Source: Longimicrobiales bacterium (GTDB taxonomy: Bacteria; Gemmatimonadota; Gemmatimonadetes; Longimicrobiales; Gaopeijiaceae). From it: 64,000 nucleotides of DNA. Below, in pieces: positions 1-9,292 of this stretch. A model generated the notes under the pieces. That model was not told the DNA's origin. It made no database searches and saw only the letters and a list, made by a program, of their open reading frames with translations. The translations under genes were made by a program, and so were the position numbers. The DNA lies in the NCBI GenBank assembly GCA_028278645.1, contig JANQDZ010000095.1:1-64000 (forward strand). The letters run 5' to 3'. Each line of letters begins with the position of its first letter. The first letter of the stretch is position 1.

Positions 1-405
<405 letters not shown>

Positions 406-450
406 TCAATGAATGTGTGAAAACCCTCACCTGACGCCCAGGAAGCTCCT

Positions 451-1215
451 CTATCCCCCGAGGGTTTTTGCTGGTCCCCCGGCAGGATCACCCTCTTCCT
501 CTGTTTTCTCACCCTTCAGCGCGGCAATCGCATGCCATGACGCTTTCAGAAGCCGGTTCCGGTCCCGGATCGTGGCTCCCTCCGTCGGAATCGGGGGCCC
601 GATCCTCAGCGTGATAACCCCTTTTCTGACCCGAAAACTCCCCTTGGGCATGATCCCCCGGCTCCCGACAATGGCCACTGGGACCAGAGGGACTTGACCC
701 TGAACGGCGAGAACGAATGCGCCCTTCTTGAAGGGTTGGAGTTTCCCGTCGGGGGACCGTGTCCCCTCCGGAAAGAGAACCATGGTGAGCTTGTCCTCAT
801 GGACCTCTCGCCAGGCTTGGTCCAGAGACGCGATGGCGGCTTCCCGGTTGCCGCGGTCAACCGAGACGTGACCGCATGACTTCCACGCTTTCCCAAAAAT
901 GGGGATCTCCCCGAGCTCCTTTTTGGCAACGAAGCGATACCGGACCGGGAGATGAGCCGCCAAAGCAAACACGTCGAACCAGGACTGGTGGTTGGACACG
1001 ACGATCTGCGGCTCTTCCGTCTGGAGATTTTCCAGACCTTCGATAGTCACGGAGATCCCGGCGGCCTTGAGAAGGACCTCTCCCCAGCGCCGAGCGGCCC
1101 TGTCACAGGCGCAGTGGAGATTCTTCCTCCAGAAGTGGGCCCGGAGGACCGTCGTACCGGCATAGTAGAAAGTCGCGAAGAAGCCGACGAAAAGAACCCA
1201 GAAGGTCCGAATCAA
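451..1215 (-). CDS. plsC: 1-acyl-sn-glycerol-3-phosphate acyltransferase
   Basis: Predicted to transfer an acyl chain to lysophosphatidic acid, giving phosphatidic acid, at the inner face of the cytoplasmic membrane. The 254-residue protein has a hydrophobic N-terminal segment (about residues 5-24). The catalytic HX4D box is HQSWFD (H76 to D81) and the substrate-binding block FPEGTR is at residues 148-153. Length and motif spacing fit the PlsC family. The ATG overlaps the stop of thiL by four bases (ATGA), so translation is probably coupled. The last 20 or so residues, rich in Glu and Gly, are an unconserved-looking tail. The acyl donor and exact acyl preference cannot be read from sequence. 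Confidence 0.93.
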   Translation of the reverse strand: MIRTFWVLFVGFFATFYYAGTTVLRAHFWRKNLHCACDRAARRWGEVLLKAAGISVTIEGLENLQTEEPQIVVSNHQSWFDVFALAAHLPVRYRFVAKKELGEIPIFGKAWKSCGHVSVDRGNREAAIASLDQAWREVHEDKLTMVLFPEGTRSPDGKLQPFKKGAFVLAVQGQVPLVPVAIVGSRGIMPKGSFRVRKGVITLRIGPPIPTEGATIRDRNRLLKASWHAIAALKGEKTEEEGDPAGGPAKTLGG

Positions 1216-2291
1216 ACCCCCTCCTCACCAGAAACATGGTCGAAGCCAGAAAAATGGTCGAAGCCCTTCTTCCGCGGCGCTTCAGCAACCCGGCCGGCCG
1301 ATTCCAGGTGGACTCCCTCTCCCTCCATGGCCCGTCCCACCCTGGTCAAGGGAATCCCGAAAGAATCCTCGAACGACTCCGTCAAATCATCAAGGGCTCC
1401 TGGAGGAGCGGAAAAACAGAGCTCATAGTCCTCTCCACCGGTCAACGCCAGTTGGATCGACTGCTCCCGCGACACCGGAGCCTCCTCCAGGGCAGGATGA
1501 ACGGGCACGTCTTCCACCCGGATTTGGATCGCCACACCTCCTGCAGCGGCCAGGTGGCCGCAATCCCCTATGAGACCATCGGACAGATCTATGAGGCCTC
1601 GGATTCCCCTGCGCTCCGCCAACCACCTCGCCTCCCGGATTCGGGGCCGGGGTCGGGCGAAAGCCTCCCTGATAGGACCGGCGGGAGTACCACCGCGCTC
1701 CCAAACGGACACCGCAGCAGCGCTCGCCCCCAGCCAACCGGTAACCCATACCTCGTCCCGTACCTTCGTCCCGGTCCGCAGCTTCGGAGAATCGGAACGT
1801 CCGATGGCCACGACGCTGAGCATCAACGGGCCGGGCGACCTGGACAGATCCCCTCCAAGGATCCCGACCCCTTCCCTCTCGCTGGCCTCCCTCGCCCCGC
1901 CCTGGAGTAGGACCGCTTCGGTCCCTGCGGTGGCCGGATCGAGGGTCATGGAGAGGAGGATGCCCAGCGGCTCAGCCGCCATGGCGGCCAGGTCGCTCAG
2001 GGCTGCCGAAGCCGCTCGATAGCCAACTTCTGGGAGGGTGATCCAATCCCGTTGGAAATGGACGCCTTCCACCAGCAGGTCGGCGCTGAGGACCACACCC
2101 CCGTCCAGGACGGTACAGTCGTCCCCTGGCCCTACCTGAACACCTTCCGTCAGGTCCTCGCTGGGGCCCAACAACCGGCGGATCAAATCGAACTCTCCAC
2201 CGATCCCCATGGGAACCTTCGCCAACGGATCGTCGGACCCTCCCTTTCTTGCACCGGGGACCCTAGCCGACTCTTCCTTCGACCGTCCCAT
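1212..2291 (-). CDS. thiL: Thiamine-monophosphate kinase
   Basis: ThiL phosphorylates thiamine monophosphate to the cofactor thiamine diphosphate with ATP. The sequence shows the N-terminal GGEFDLIRRL block, the metal-binding GPGDDC motif, LSDGL in the central region and TGGEDYEL near residue 290, all in the expected order for the PurM/SelD/ThiL fold. The start is uncertain. The first ATG gives 359 residues with only a weak AGAAGA ahead of it. An internal ATG at 2210 lies right before GIGGEFDLI, matches the usual family N-terminus and has GAAGG upstream, which would give 332 residues. The nnr gene ends 18 bases upstream. No other thiamine gene is nearby. Confidence 0.93.
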   Translation of the reverse strand: MGRSKEESARVPGARKGGSDDPLAKVPMGIGGEFDLIRRLLGPSEDLTEGVQVGPGDDCTVLDGGVVLSADLLVEGVHFQRDWITLPEVGYRAASAALSDLAAMAAEPLGILLSMTLDPATAGTEAVLLQGGAREASEREGVGILGGDLSRSPGPLMLSVVAIGRSDSPKLRTGTKVRDEVWVTGWLGASAAAVSVWERGGTPAGPIREAFARPRPRIREARWLAERRGIRGLIDLSDGLIGDCGHLAAAGGVAIQIRVEDVPVHPALEEAPVSREQSIQLALTGGEDYELCFSAPPGALDDLTESFEDSFGIPLTRVGRAMEGEGVHLESAGRVAEAPRKKGFDHFSGFDHVSGEEGV

Positions 2292-2309
2292 TCTTCTACG
2301 GGGCCATTC

Positions 2310-3902
2310 TCATCGGGCCGGATCCTGGTCAAAGAGAATGAAGGGAAAACCCAAGTCCGAGTCCCCATCTCCCTCTTCCTGAAGGGCGCCCGGCATGGCT
2401 TCCACGACGTCTTCCGGGGTGAGGCTCACCCCCAACCCCGTCCGAACGGCTGCGCGGCCCGACGTGTGGAGACCCAGGCACGCGGCTTCGTGGGGTGAAG
2501 AGCCCTGGGCCAGGAAAGCGGAGACGACCCCGGACAACACGTCTCCCATCCCAGCGGCGGCCAGGTCGGAGTTCCCCACCGTATCTACGTAGAAGCGGGA
2601 GTCGGGGGTGGCGACCAGGGACGGCATCCCTTTCAGCAACACCGCACACCCGGATTCGGAAGCGAGGGCACCGGCCACCCGGGGACGCTGCCGCGTGACC
2701 TCCTTGGACTCCAGTCGGGTCAGCCGTGCCATCTCCCCGGGGTGGGGCGTGACGATCACGTCCATGGCCTCCCCGCAAGCTTCGAGGGAAGGTCCGATCC
2801 CCGCCGCGACCAGATTCAGGGCGTCCGCGTCCAGAAGGATCGGCATCCCGGCTCCCGACTCCAGCAGCTCCCGCAAGACCCGGCCGGCGTCCTCCCCGGT
2901 GCCCAAGCCGGGTCCTACACCCAGCGCACGGGAAGATTCAACGGCCTCCCTCATTGCCGACGAGTCCGTCGAATCGACGTAGACCGCATCCGGAACCGCT
3001 TCCTGTATGATCCCTCTGTTCTCGGGAGGGGAGGCGATACGGAGGAATCCCACGCCGGTCCTGAGGGCTGCCCGAGCAGCCAGGATCGCCGCACCAGCCA
3101 TTCCGGATCTTCCCGCCACCAGGAGGAGGGCCCCCACGGCGTTCTTATGGGTGTCGGGATCCCGCCGGGGGAGCCTCCTACTGATCCAGCCAGGGGTGAT
3201 GAGCGTCCCCGGGAAGGAGTCATCGGCTACCGGGGGAAACCCGATCTCTACCACCACCAGTCGACCCACCAGACGGCGGCCAGGGTGCATGAGGGTACCC
3301 AGCTTTGCGCCGCCAAAAGCTACTGTCACCTCCGCTACAGCGGCGTCCCCTGTTACAGCACCCGAGTCACCATCTACGCCGGACGGGATGTCCAGGGCAA
3401 AAACGGGAGCCTCCGCACGGTTCATTCCCCTTATGACGAAGGCTTGGCGTTCCCTCGGCGCACCTGTGATGCCCGTCCCCAGCACCCCGTCAACAATCAC
3501 GTCGGCCGCCGCCAGTTCTCCCTCCAGGCGGGTAAACTCCCCTCCAAAATCCGAGTCGTGGAGGGTGCGGATGCCCCAGCCGTGGAGGAGGCCTTCGTCC
3601 TCCGTCCGGTCCCCGACGAGTATCGCCGTCACCCGCCGGCCCCATGCGGCCAGGTTCCTCAGGAGAACCAGCGCATCTCCGCCGTTGTTCCCGGTTCCCA
3701 CAAGGGCCGTCACCTGCCCGAGAGGATAGAGCTTCTGCAGGACCATGGCCGCGGAACGGCCGGCATTTTCCATCAGGGTTGGTTGAGGCACGCCGAGGTC
3801 ATCGATGGCGAATCGGTCGAACTCGGCGCTCTCGGTTCCGGTAGGGGCCCCGACGAGAGCCCGTCCGAACGGACGAATCTTGTGGTTGCTAGACGTAGTC
3901 AT
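2310..3902 (-). CDS. nnr: Bifunctional NAD(P)HX epimerase / ADP-dependent NAD(P)HX dehydratase
   Basis: This metabolite-repair enzyme restores NADH and NADPH damaged by hydration: the N-terminal YjeF domain epimerises R- and S-NAD(P)HX and the C-terminal ribokinase-like domain dehydrates the S form using ADP. The 530-residue protein has both parts. GTGNNGGDALV in the first 80 residues belongs to the YjeF_N nucleotide-binding loop. The second half has the VTPHPGEMARL segment and AAAGMGDVLSG, the anion-hole and catalytic Asp region of the kinase-like domain. The ATG at 3902 follows a GGGGGAACCC stretch. A fused form of this length is usual for bacteria. Confidence 0.95.
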   Translation of the reverse strand: MTTSSNHKIRPFGRALVGAPTGTESAEFDRFAIDDLGVPQPTLMENAGRSAAMVLQKLYPLGQVTALVGTGNNGGDALVLLRNLAAWGRRVTAILVGDRTEDEGLLHGWGIRTLHDSDFGGEFTRLEGELAAADVIVDGVLGTGITGAPRERQAFVIRGMNRAEAPVFALDIPSGVDGDSGAVTGDAAVAEVTVAFGGAKLGTLMHPGRRLVGRLVVVEIGFPPVADDSFPGTLITPGWISRRLPRRDPDTHKNAVGALLLVAGRSGMAGAAILAARAALRTGVGFLRIASPPENRGIIQEAVPDAVYVDSTDSSAMREAVESSRALGVGPGLGTGEDAGRVLRELLESGAGMPILLDADALNLVAAGIGPSLEACGEAMDVIVTPHPGEMARLTRLESKEVTRQRPRVAGALASESGCAVLLKGMPSLVATPDSRFYVDTVGNSDLAAAGMGDVLSGVVSAFLAQGSSPHEAACLGLHTSGRAAVRTGLGVSLTPEDVVEAMPGALQEEGDGDSDLGFPFILFDQDPAR

Positions 3903-3991
3903 CGGGTTCCCCCGAGTGGAGGGAGGATGGGTCCGCTGATCCTGAACGAGCTCCGGAAGTCCCGTGAGGGACCGGGAGCCCAGGAGGGAGA

Positions 3992-4189
3992 TTACTTGTA
4001 GCTCTGACCGATGGTCCGGCCGAACGTGATCTCCCCGTTGTCGATGCGGATGTTAAACCCGCATTCGGGGTTCGAGCACACCCAGGCTTTGTACCGGATT
4101 GGGGCCCCGTCTCGTCCATAATCCGAGAGGGGAATGAGGATCCCGTCTTCACACTTCTTGCACTTTGGATACCCGTTCACTTCCACCAT
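3992..4189 (-). CDS. Small zinc-ribbon-like protein, function unknown
   Basis: A 65-residue protein with two cysteine pairs: CKKC at about residues 9-12 and CSNPEC at about residues 39-44, a treble-clef or zinc-ribbon arrangement. The rest is hydrophilic, without signal peptide or membrane segment, so it is probably cytoplasmic. I chose the ATG at 4189 rather than an in-frame TTG two codons upstream because GGAAGGG lies six bases before it. It sits between nnr and a Minf_1886-family gene on the same strand. I do not recognise a named family. Zinc binding is inferred from the cysteines; a role in nucleic acid binding or as a subunit is only a guess. Confidence 0.7.
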   Translation of the reverse strand: MVEVNGYPKCKKCEDGILIPLSDYGRDGAPIRYKAWVCSNPECGFNIRIDNGEITFGRTIGQSYK

Positions 4190-4271
4190 GATCAACCCTT
4201 CCCAACAGCAGGCAGGTCATTGAGCTCCACCGGGATCGCGGGCGGGGAGCTCCTTTTCGAGTACCCTTGGT

Positions 4272-4652
4272 TCAGAACCTCCCTCCCCAAGGGTAGTCTC
4301 GCTCGAAGGCCTCTTCAAAATCGAAGAGGCCCTGAAAGTCGTCCATCGAATCCTCGTCCCTCTTGATGAGGACCCCGCACTCCACCATGGAGAACACGAT
4401 CTCACCCAGATCTTCGGTGTCGTGAATGCCCCAGTGGGCCAGGACAGTGCGGGCCATGGGCCCATACTGTCTCAGCGCCAGGTCCCGGACCCCATGGGCC
4501 AGTTCCTCCCCCGAGATATGCCGGGGCTGGTCCAGCTCCGCCAGGACAGAATGGAGAGCGGATAACAGGAAGAGGTAAGCCTTCCCGTGAAACCGCGGGT
4601 TTCGATCCCTTAGCTGGGCCAGGATCCCTTCGGCGAGTTGCAGGTCCGTCAT
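4272..4652 (-). CDS. Minf_1886 family protein
   Basis: A 126-residue acidic, soluble protein matching my memory of the Minf_1886 family, an uncharacterised group known from Verrucomicrobia, Planctomycetes and relatives. Seen in the sequence are an N-terminal RNPRFHGKAYLFLLSAL segment, a central HISGEELAHGVRDLALRQYG block, the AHWGIHDTEDLGEIVFSMVE stretch and a C-terminal FDFEEAFERDY end. All are typical of that family, which lacks known catalytic residues. It has no signal peptide and no membrane helix. It lies 43 bases downstream of glyA's stop and 82 bases upstream of the small zinc-ribbon gene, probably in one transcription unit. Function is unknown; the family assignment is fairly firm. 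Confidence 0.8.
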   Translation of the reverse strand: MTDLQLAEGILAQLRDRNPRFHGKAYLFLLSALHSVLAELDQPRHISGEELAHGVRDLALRQYGPMARTVLAHWGIHDTEDLGEIVFSMVECGVLIKRDEDSMDDFQGLFDFEEAFERDYPWGGRF

Positions 4653-4695
4653 GCCTCGAAGATTACCTTCTTCCGTTTAGCACGCCAGCCTCGTA

Positions 4696-5958
4696 TCACA
4701 CCAACGCGGCGAAATCCTCATAGAGCGGATAGGCCTGACAGAGCTCCGTTACCTCTCCCCGGACACCCTGGATTAGATCTGTGTCGGCGGAAGCATCGAG
4801 GACCCGGACGATCCAATCGGCTATCTGAGCCATTTCTGCTTCGGTCATCCCTCGGGACGTCAGGGCCGGTGTACCAATCCGGAGCCCCGAGGTCACGAAG
4901 GGAGACCGAGTCTCCCCGGGAACGGTGTTCTTGTTGACCGTAATCCCAGCCTCCTCCAGGGCGTGCTCTGCGTCCTTCCCTGACAGGTCGGGATGGCTTG
5001 GCCGGAGATCCACGAGCAGAAGGTGGTTGTCGGTCCCGTCGCTCACCAACTTCAGGCCCCGCTCCATCAGACCATCGGCCAGAGCGGCAGCGTTGGCTAC
5101 CACCTCTTGTGTGTAGTTCAGGAAGTCCGGTTTGAGTGCTTCATGGAACGCTACCGCCTTCGCGGCGATGACGTGCATGAGTGGTCCACCCTGGGTCCCG
5201 GGGAAAACGGCTTTATCGATAACCTTGGCGTGCTCTTCCTTACAGAGGATCAGCCCCCCCCGCGGTCCTCGGAGGGTCTTGTGCGTAGTGGTGGTCACCA
5301 CATCCGCGAAAGGTACCGGGGTCGGGTGCACGCCCGTTGCCACCAGGCCGGCGATGTGAGCCATATCCACCAGAAGGATCGCACCAACTTCTTTGGCCAC
5401 ATCTGAGAAGGCTTCGAAGTCGATTATTCTGGGATAGGCGCTCGCGCCGGCAATGATGAGCTTGGGCTTCTCCTCGAGAGCCTGGTCCCTGAGGGCGTCA
5501 TAGTCGATCCGTCCGTCCGAATCCCCCACGCCGTAAGCCCCCACTTCGAACATGGTCCCGCTGAAGTTCACCGGTGAGCCGTGGGTCAGGTGTCCCCCAT
5601 GGCTCAGGTTCATCCCGAGAATCCGGTCTCCGGCGTCGAGGAACGCCAGGAAGGCCGCCATATTCGCCTGGGCTCCAGCGTGGGGTTGCACGTTTGCGTG
5701 ATCAGCTTGGAAGAGTTCCTTCGCCCGTTCCCGGGCCAGGTCCTCGACCACGTCCACGTGCTCGCACCCACCATAGTACCGCTTGCTGGGGAGTCCCTCC
5801 GCGTACTTGTTCGTCAGAACCGTCCCCATGGCCTCCAAAACGGCCGGAGAGACAAAGTTCTCGCTGGCTATGAGCTCCAACTGGGAGGCCTGGCGCCCGG
5901 CCTCGGACTTCACGGCGTTGTAGACGGCTAAATCGGAGTCCTTCAGATATTCCAACAT
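4696..5958 (-). CDS. glyA: Serine hydroxymethyltransferase
   Basis: GlyA interconverts serine and glycine with tetrahydrofolate, the main source of one-carbon units. It is a PLP enzyme of fold type I. With the ATG at 5958 the protein has 420 residues, the usual length. DMAHIAGLV is at residues 198-206 and the PLP lysine is K227 in [18 protein letters not shown] and the SKRYYGG region near residues 33 and 58 are also present. An upstream TTG at 6000 would add 14 unconserved residues and is rejected. A 116-base gap containing a stable hairpin (5989-6026) separates it from the leucine dehydrogenase gene upstream. Confidence 0.97.
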   Translation of the reverse strand: MLEYLKDSDLAVYNAVKSEAGRQASQLELIASENFVSPAVLEAMGTVLTNKYAEGLPSKRYYGGCEHVDVVEDLARERAKELFQADHANVQPHAGAQANMAAFLAFLDAGDRILGMNLSHGGHLTHGSPVNFSGTMFEVGAYGVGDSDGRIDYDALRDQALEEKPKLIIAGASAYPRIIDFEAFSDVAKEVGAILLVDMAHIAGLVATGVHPTPVPFADVVTTTTHKTLRGPRGGLILCKEEHAKVIDKAVFPGTQGGPLMHVIAAKAVAFHEALKPDFLNYTQEVVANAAALADGLMERGLKLVSDGTDNHLLLVDLRPSHPDLSGKDAEHALEEAGITVNKNTVPGETRSPFVTSGLRIGTPALTSRGMTEAEMAQIADWIVRVLDASADTDLIQGVRGEVTELCQAYPLYEDFAALV

Positions 5959-5988
5959 GGATTCAACTCGCTTGTCCCGTTTATGCCT

Positions 5989-6026
5989 TCCGGCTGCCAA
6001 GATCCTGGGGGATCCTGACAGCCGGA
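5989..6026 (-). other. Intercistronic hairpin in the glyA leader
   Basis: An outer 8-bp stem (TCCGGCTG with CAGCCGGA) encloses an inner 5-bp stem (GATCC with GGATC, loop TGGG). It lies between the stop of the leucine dehydrogenase gene and the start of glyA. No run of U follows it in the minus-strand transcript, so it is not a classical intrinsic terminator. It could be a processing site, an mRNA stabiliser or a weak terminator. It does not match a riboswitch I recognise. Confidence 0.45.
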
Positions 6027-6074
6027 GGCGTCACGGTGGTAAATGACTTTTCGACTTCCCAGGAAGCCGGTGGT

Positions 6075-7145
6075 TTAGAACTCCAGCGACCCGAGCTCCG
6101 TTCTGTGCAGGTACCCAACCTCGTCCATACGCTGTTCTGCGACCTTATCGGACGCCTCTGCGGTGGTCATCCCCTCGGACTCGGCCAGCTCCAGAATCCG
6201 GAGAAGGGTGTTATAAATCTCTCCGGCTTTTCTCAAGCTCCGCTCGGCGGGCCAGCCCTCGATCTCAGCGTAGACGTTGATGAGGCCACCGGCGTTGACG
6301 AGATAGTCCGGCCCGTAAAGGATCCCCTTGTCCTCGACCTCCTGAGCGTGCCGGGGCTCGGCCAGCTGGTTGTTCGCTCCGCCGACGACGATTTCCACGT
6401 CCAGGACCTTGAGTGTGTCGTCGTTGAGAATCGCTCCCAGGGCGCAAGGCGCGAACACATCCGCTTTCACGGCATAGATCTCTTCGGGACCAACAGCCTT
6501 GGCTCCGAATTCCTTCACTACCACGTCTACCTTCTCTTGATCGATATCTGTGACGGTGAGTTGAGCACCCTCTTCCGCAAGGTCCTGGCAGAGGAAATAA
6601 CCCACGTGGCCGCACCCCTGGACCGTAACGTGCTTCCCGGCAAGGGAGTCGTCCCCGTATTTGTGAAGGGCGGCGGCCTTCATTCCCTGGTAGACGCCAT
6701 AGGCCGTCACGGGGGACGGGTCGCCGGACTTGCCCATGAGCCCGACGACATGGTCGGTTTCCATGTGGACGAAGTCCATGTCGGCGGGGGAGGTCCCAAC
6801 GTCTTCGGCGGTGATATAACGACCGGCCAGCGACTCAACCGCCCTCCCGTGGGCCCGGAAAATCATCTCCCGGTCGCGTGTGTTTGGATCACCGATGATC
6901 ACGGACTTCCCGCCGCCCAGGTTCAATCCTGCCAGAGCCGATTTGTAGGTCATCCCCCGGGCGAGCCGAAGGGCATCCTCGATGGCCTCTCCATCCGACG
7001 CGTAGTTCCAAAAACGGGTTCCGCCCAAAGCAGGGCCCAACGTGGTGTTATGGATTGCGATGATCCCCTTGTAGCCAATGCGGGGCTCGTTCCAGAGCAC
7101 CAGCTGTTCGTGCTCCCGCTGACACATCCTCTCAAAAATCTCCAT
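6075..7145 (-). CDS. ldh: Leucine dehydrogenase (Glu/Leu/Phe/Val dehydrogenase family)
   Basis: Predicted to deaminate leucine and other branched-chain amino acids oxidatively to 2-oxo acids with NAD+. The 356-residue protein carries the GGxR substrate segment (GGTRFW) and both signature lysines, K68 in MTYKSALAGL and K80 in LGGGKSV. Their positions match those of characterised Bacillus leucine dehydrogenases. The Rossmann glycine motif is GCGHVG. Valine or phenylalanine dehydrogenase activity cannot be excluded. The ATG at 7145 has GGAGG eight bases upstream. The neighbours are acyl-CoA dehydrogenase and 3-hydroxyacyl-CoA dehydrogenase genes, which suggests a catabolic operon for branched-chain amino acids. 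Confidence 0.9.
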   Translation of the reverse strand: MEIFERMCQREHEQLVLWNEPRIGYKGIIAIHNTTLGPALGGTRFWNYASDGEAIEDALRLARGMTYKSALAGLNLGGGKSVIIGDPNTRDREMIFRAHGRAVESLAGRYITAEDVGTSPADMDFVHMETDHVVGLMGKSGDPSPVTAYGVYQGMKAAALHKYGDDSLAGKHVTVQGCGHVGYFLCQDLAEEGAQLTVTDIDQEKVDVVVKEFGAKAVGPEEIYAVKADVFAPCALGAILNDDTLKVLDVEIVVGGANNQLAEPRHAQEVEDKGILYGPDYLVNAGGLINVYAEIEGWPAERSLRKAGEIYNTLLRILELAESEGMTTAEASDKVAEQRMDEVGYLHRTELGSLEF

Positions 7146-7186
7146 TCCGCCATCCTCCCGGTCTTGGAATTGGTTTGTCGTTCTTA

Positions 7187-8353
7187 TTAAGCCTTCACGC
7201 TGGTGCTCGCTCCGACTGACTCCCGGGCGATCACAAGCTTCATAATCTCATTGGTTCCTTCATAAATCTCAGTGCCCTTCGCGTCCCGCAAAAGGCGTTC
7301 CACCGGATAATGCCGCATGTATCCATAGCCACCAAAGATCTGTACAGCTTCGTCTGCGGTCCAGACCGCGGCCTCCGAAGCCGTCAGCTTGGCCATGGCC
7401 GCCAAAGACCCGGCAGAGAGGGATTCTGGATCGGCTTTCCCGTCCAGAGCCGCGGCCGCCGAAAAGGTCAGGGCCCTGGCACCTGCAATGCGCGTGGTCA
7501 TCTCCGCCAACTTGAACCTGGTCGCCTGGAACTCGGACAGCTTCCGGCCGAACTGTACCCGCTCCTCCGCGTAATCTCGGGCATGTTCGTAGGCAGCTCG
7601 GGTGATCCCCGTGGCTTGGGCTGCAATCCCCAACCGCCCTACCTCCAGAGCTTCCATGGCATAGGTGAACCCGGCCCCTTCGTCTCCCAGCAGAGCCCCG
7701 TCCTCCAGGGGCATCTCATCAAACAGGAGCTCCACCGTTTCCGAGGCAGAGAGCCCCATGGTAATCTCCCGTTTCCCTACCTGATAGGTGTGAAGGTCGG
7801 GATCCAGGAGAAAGGCGCTGATCCTCCCCTCGGCCCCCTCCCTGGCGAACAGAACGATTAGGCCACTCCTGGCACCGTTTGTGACCCATTTTTTCCTGCC
7901 GCTGAGACTCCTTTCGTCCCCGTTTTGTTGCCAGGACGTGGTCAGGGATCTGGCATCGCTCCCGGCTTCCGGCTCCGAGAGGGCAAAGGCGCCCACGATC
8001 TCCCCGGTGGCCAGGCGGGGGAGGTATCTGTCCTTCTGTTCCGTCGAACCATGCTTGACCAGGAGCCCGGTCACCGGTCCAGAATGGATGGCTACACCGA
8101 GGGCCACGCCAGCGTCCCCCCAAGCCAACTCTTCCAGGACCAGGAGGTAGGTGATCAGATCAAAACCCAGCCCGCCGAACTCCTCGGGGACACGCATCCC
8201 CATGAACCCCAGCTCCCCCAGCTTGAGGAAGATCTCCGGGTCCACGGTCCGCTGGGCGTCCCACTCCGGTGCGTAGGGGCGAAGCTCGCCCTCGGCGAAC
8301 TCCCGGGCCAGAGCCCGAATCTCGACCTGCTCTTCCGTAAGGTGGAACGACAC
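7187..8353 (-). CDS. Acyl-CoA dehydrogenase
   Basis: An FAD enzyme that introduces the 2,3 double bond in acyl-CoA, the first step of beta-oxidation or branched-chain acyl-CoA catabolism. With a GTG start at 8353 the protein has 388 residues, normal for the family, and begins SFHLTEEQVEIRALAREFAE. Conserved parts are FALSEPEAGSDA (FAD/substrate region), the IFGGYGY block and the C-terminal GTEIYEGTNEI segment, whose glutamate is the usual catalytic base. The open frame extends upstream into hbd, but those 54 residues are not family-like. The hbd stop lies 23 bases upstream. Chain-length or branched-chain preference cannot be decided from sequence alone. Confidence 0.93.
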   Translation of the reverse strand: MSFHLTEEQVEIRALAREFAEGELRPYAPEWDAQRTVDPEIFLKLGELGFMGMRVPEEFGGLGFDLITYLLVLEELAWGDAGVALGVAIHSGPVTGLLVKHGSTEQKDRYLPRLATGEIVGAFALSEPEAGSDARSLTTSWQQNGDERSLSGRKKWVTNGARSGLIVLFAREGAEGRISAFLLDPDLHTYQVGKREITMGLSASETVELLFDEMPLEDGALLGDEGAGFTYAMEALEVGRLGIAAQATGITRAAYEHARDYAEERVQFGRKLSEFQATRFKLAEMTTRIAGARALTFSAAAALDGKADPESLSAGSLAAMAKLTASEAAVWTADEAVQIFGGYGYMRHYPVERLLRDAKGTEIYEGTNEIMKLVIARESVGASTSVKA

Positions 8354-8376
8354 CGTGTCAGCCCCCGATCGGGTAA

Positions 8377-9234
8377 TCAGCGAGCGTGGTCGAAGAACCC
8401 CTGGCCGGACTTCCGCCCCAACCACCCGGCCGCCACATACTTCCTGAGGAGGGGACAGGGACGATAACGGTCGTCGCCGATGTCCCGATGGAGCACTTCG
8501 AGAATGCTCAGACACACGTCCAAACCGATCAGGTCGGCCAGGGCCAGGGGACCCATGGGATGGGCCATTCCGAGCTTCATCACCGTATCGATGGCCTCCG
8601 CTTCCGCCACGCCTTCCATGAGGGCGAAGATCGCCTCGTTGATCATCGGCATGAGGACCCGATTTGACACGAAGCCCGGAAAGTCATTGACCTCAACCGG
8701 GGTCTTCCCCAGCTCCACCGAGAGGTCCATCACCGTTTGGGTGGTGGCATCGTCCGTAGCCAAACCCCTGATCACTTCCACCAGCTTCATCATGGGCACC
8801 GGGTTCATGAAGTGCATGCCGATGACCTTCTTCGGCCGGTTGGTGAACGCGGCGATCTCAGTGATGGAGATTGAGGAGGTGTTCGTGGCCAGAATGGCGT
8901 CCTCCGGGGCCTTTTCATCCAGCTCGGAGAAGATGCTCTCCTTCAGTTCCAGCTTTTCCGGCACCGCCTCGACGATCAGCTGGGCCTCACTGACGGCTTC
9001 CTCGATGGACGTGGCGGTGGAGATCCGTCCCAGCGCCTCTTCTTTCTCCCCTGCGCTGATGATCTCCTTCTTTACCTGTCGATCCATGTTCTTGAAGATC
9101 GTGCCTAGGGCCCGCTCCAGCAGGTCCTGGTTCATGTCCACCAGGGTGACGGTCCGGCCGGCTTGAGCGCACACATGAGCGATGCCGTTTCCCATGGTTC
9201 CGCCGCCGAGTACAGTGATTCGCTCTACGGTCAT
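8377..9234 (-). CDS. hbd: 3-hydroxybutyryl-CoA dehydrogenase (3-hydroxyacyl-CoA dehydrogenase)
   Basis: Oxidises or reduces between 3-hydroxyacyl-CoA and 3-oxoacyl-CoA with NAD(H). The 285-residue single-function form has the NAD-binding GGGTMG motif at residues 10-15, the TNTSSISI segment, the catalytic histidine in GMHFMNPVPMMKLVE and the C-terminal dimerisation domain ending in a GRKSGQGFFDH motif. The ATG at 9234 has GGGAG seven bases upstream. It leads a run hbd, acyl-CoA dehydrogenase, leucine dehydrogenase on the minus strand. No enoyl-CoA hydratase is encoded in this window, so the pathway is incomplete here. Confidence 0.94.
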   Translation of the reverse strand: MTVERITVLGGGTMGNGIAHVCAQAGRTVTLVDMNQDLLERALGTIFKNMDRQVKKEIISAGEKEEALGRISTATSIEEAVSEAQLIVEAVPEKLELKESIFSELDEKAPEDAILATNTSSISITEIAAFTNRPKKVIGMHFMNPVPMMKLVEVIRGLATDDATTQTVMDLSVELGKTPVEVNDFPGFVSNRVLMPMINEAIFALMEGVAEAEAIDTVMKLGMAHPMGPLALADLIGLDVCLSILEVLHRDIGDDRYRPCPLLRKYVAAGWLGRKSGQGFFDHAR

Positions 9235-9292
9235 TTTTTTCTCCCGAGTTCCCGACGACCCGGGCCGGGACTTCCAAGCCCGGGATGAGTCT

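Noticed and set aside
420-468. Inverted repeat AAAACCCTC / GAGGGTTTT between plsC and eno as a terminator
   Set aside because: The arms are separated by 31 bases that include the plsC stop, and a hairpin with so large a loop would be weak.
2742-4001. 419-codon plus-strand open frame opposite nnr
   Set aside because: It lies antisense to the conserved NAD(P)HX repair gene. Its composition is that of a reverse frame of a GC-rich gene.
6036-7190. 384-codon plus-strand open frame opposite leucine dehydrogenase
   Set aside because: The minus-strand gene has every family motif; the plus frame is its complement shadow.
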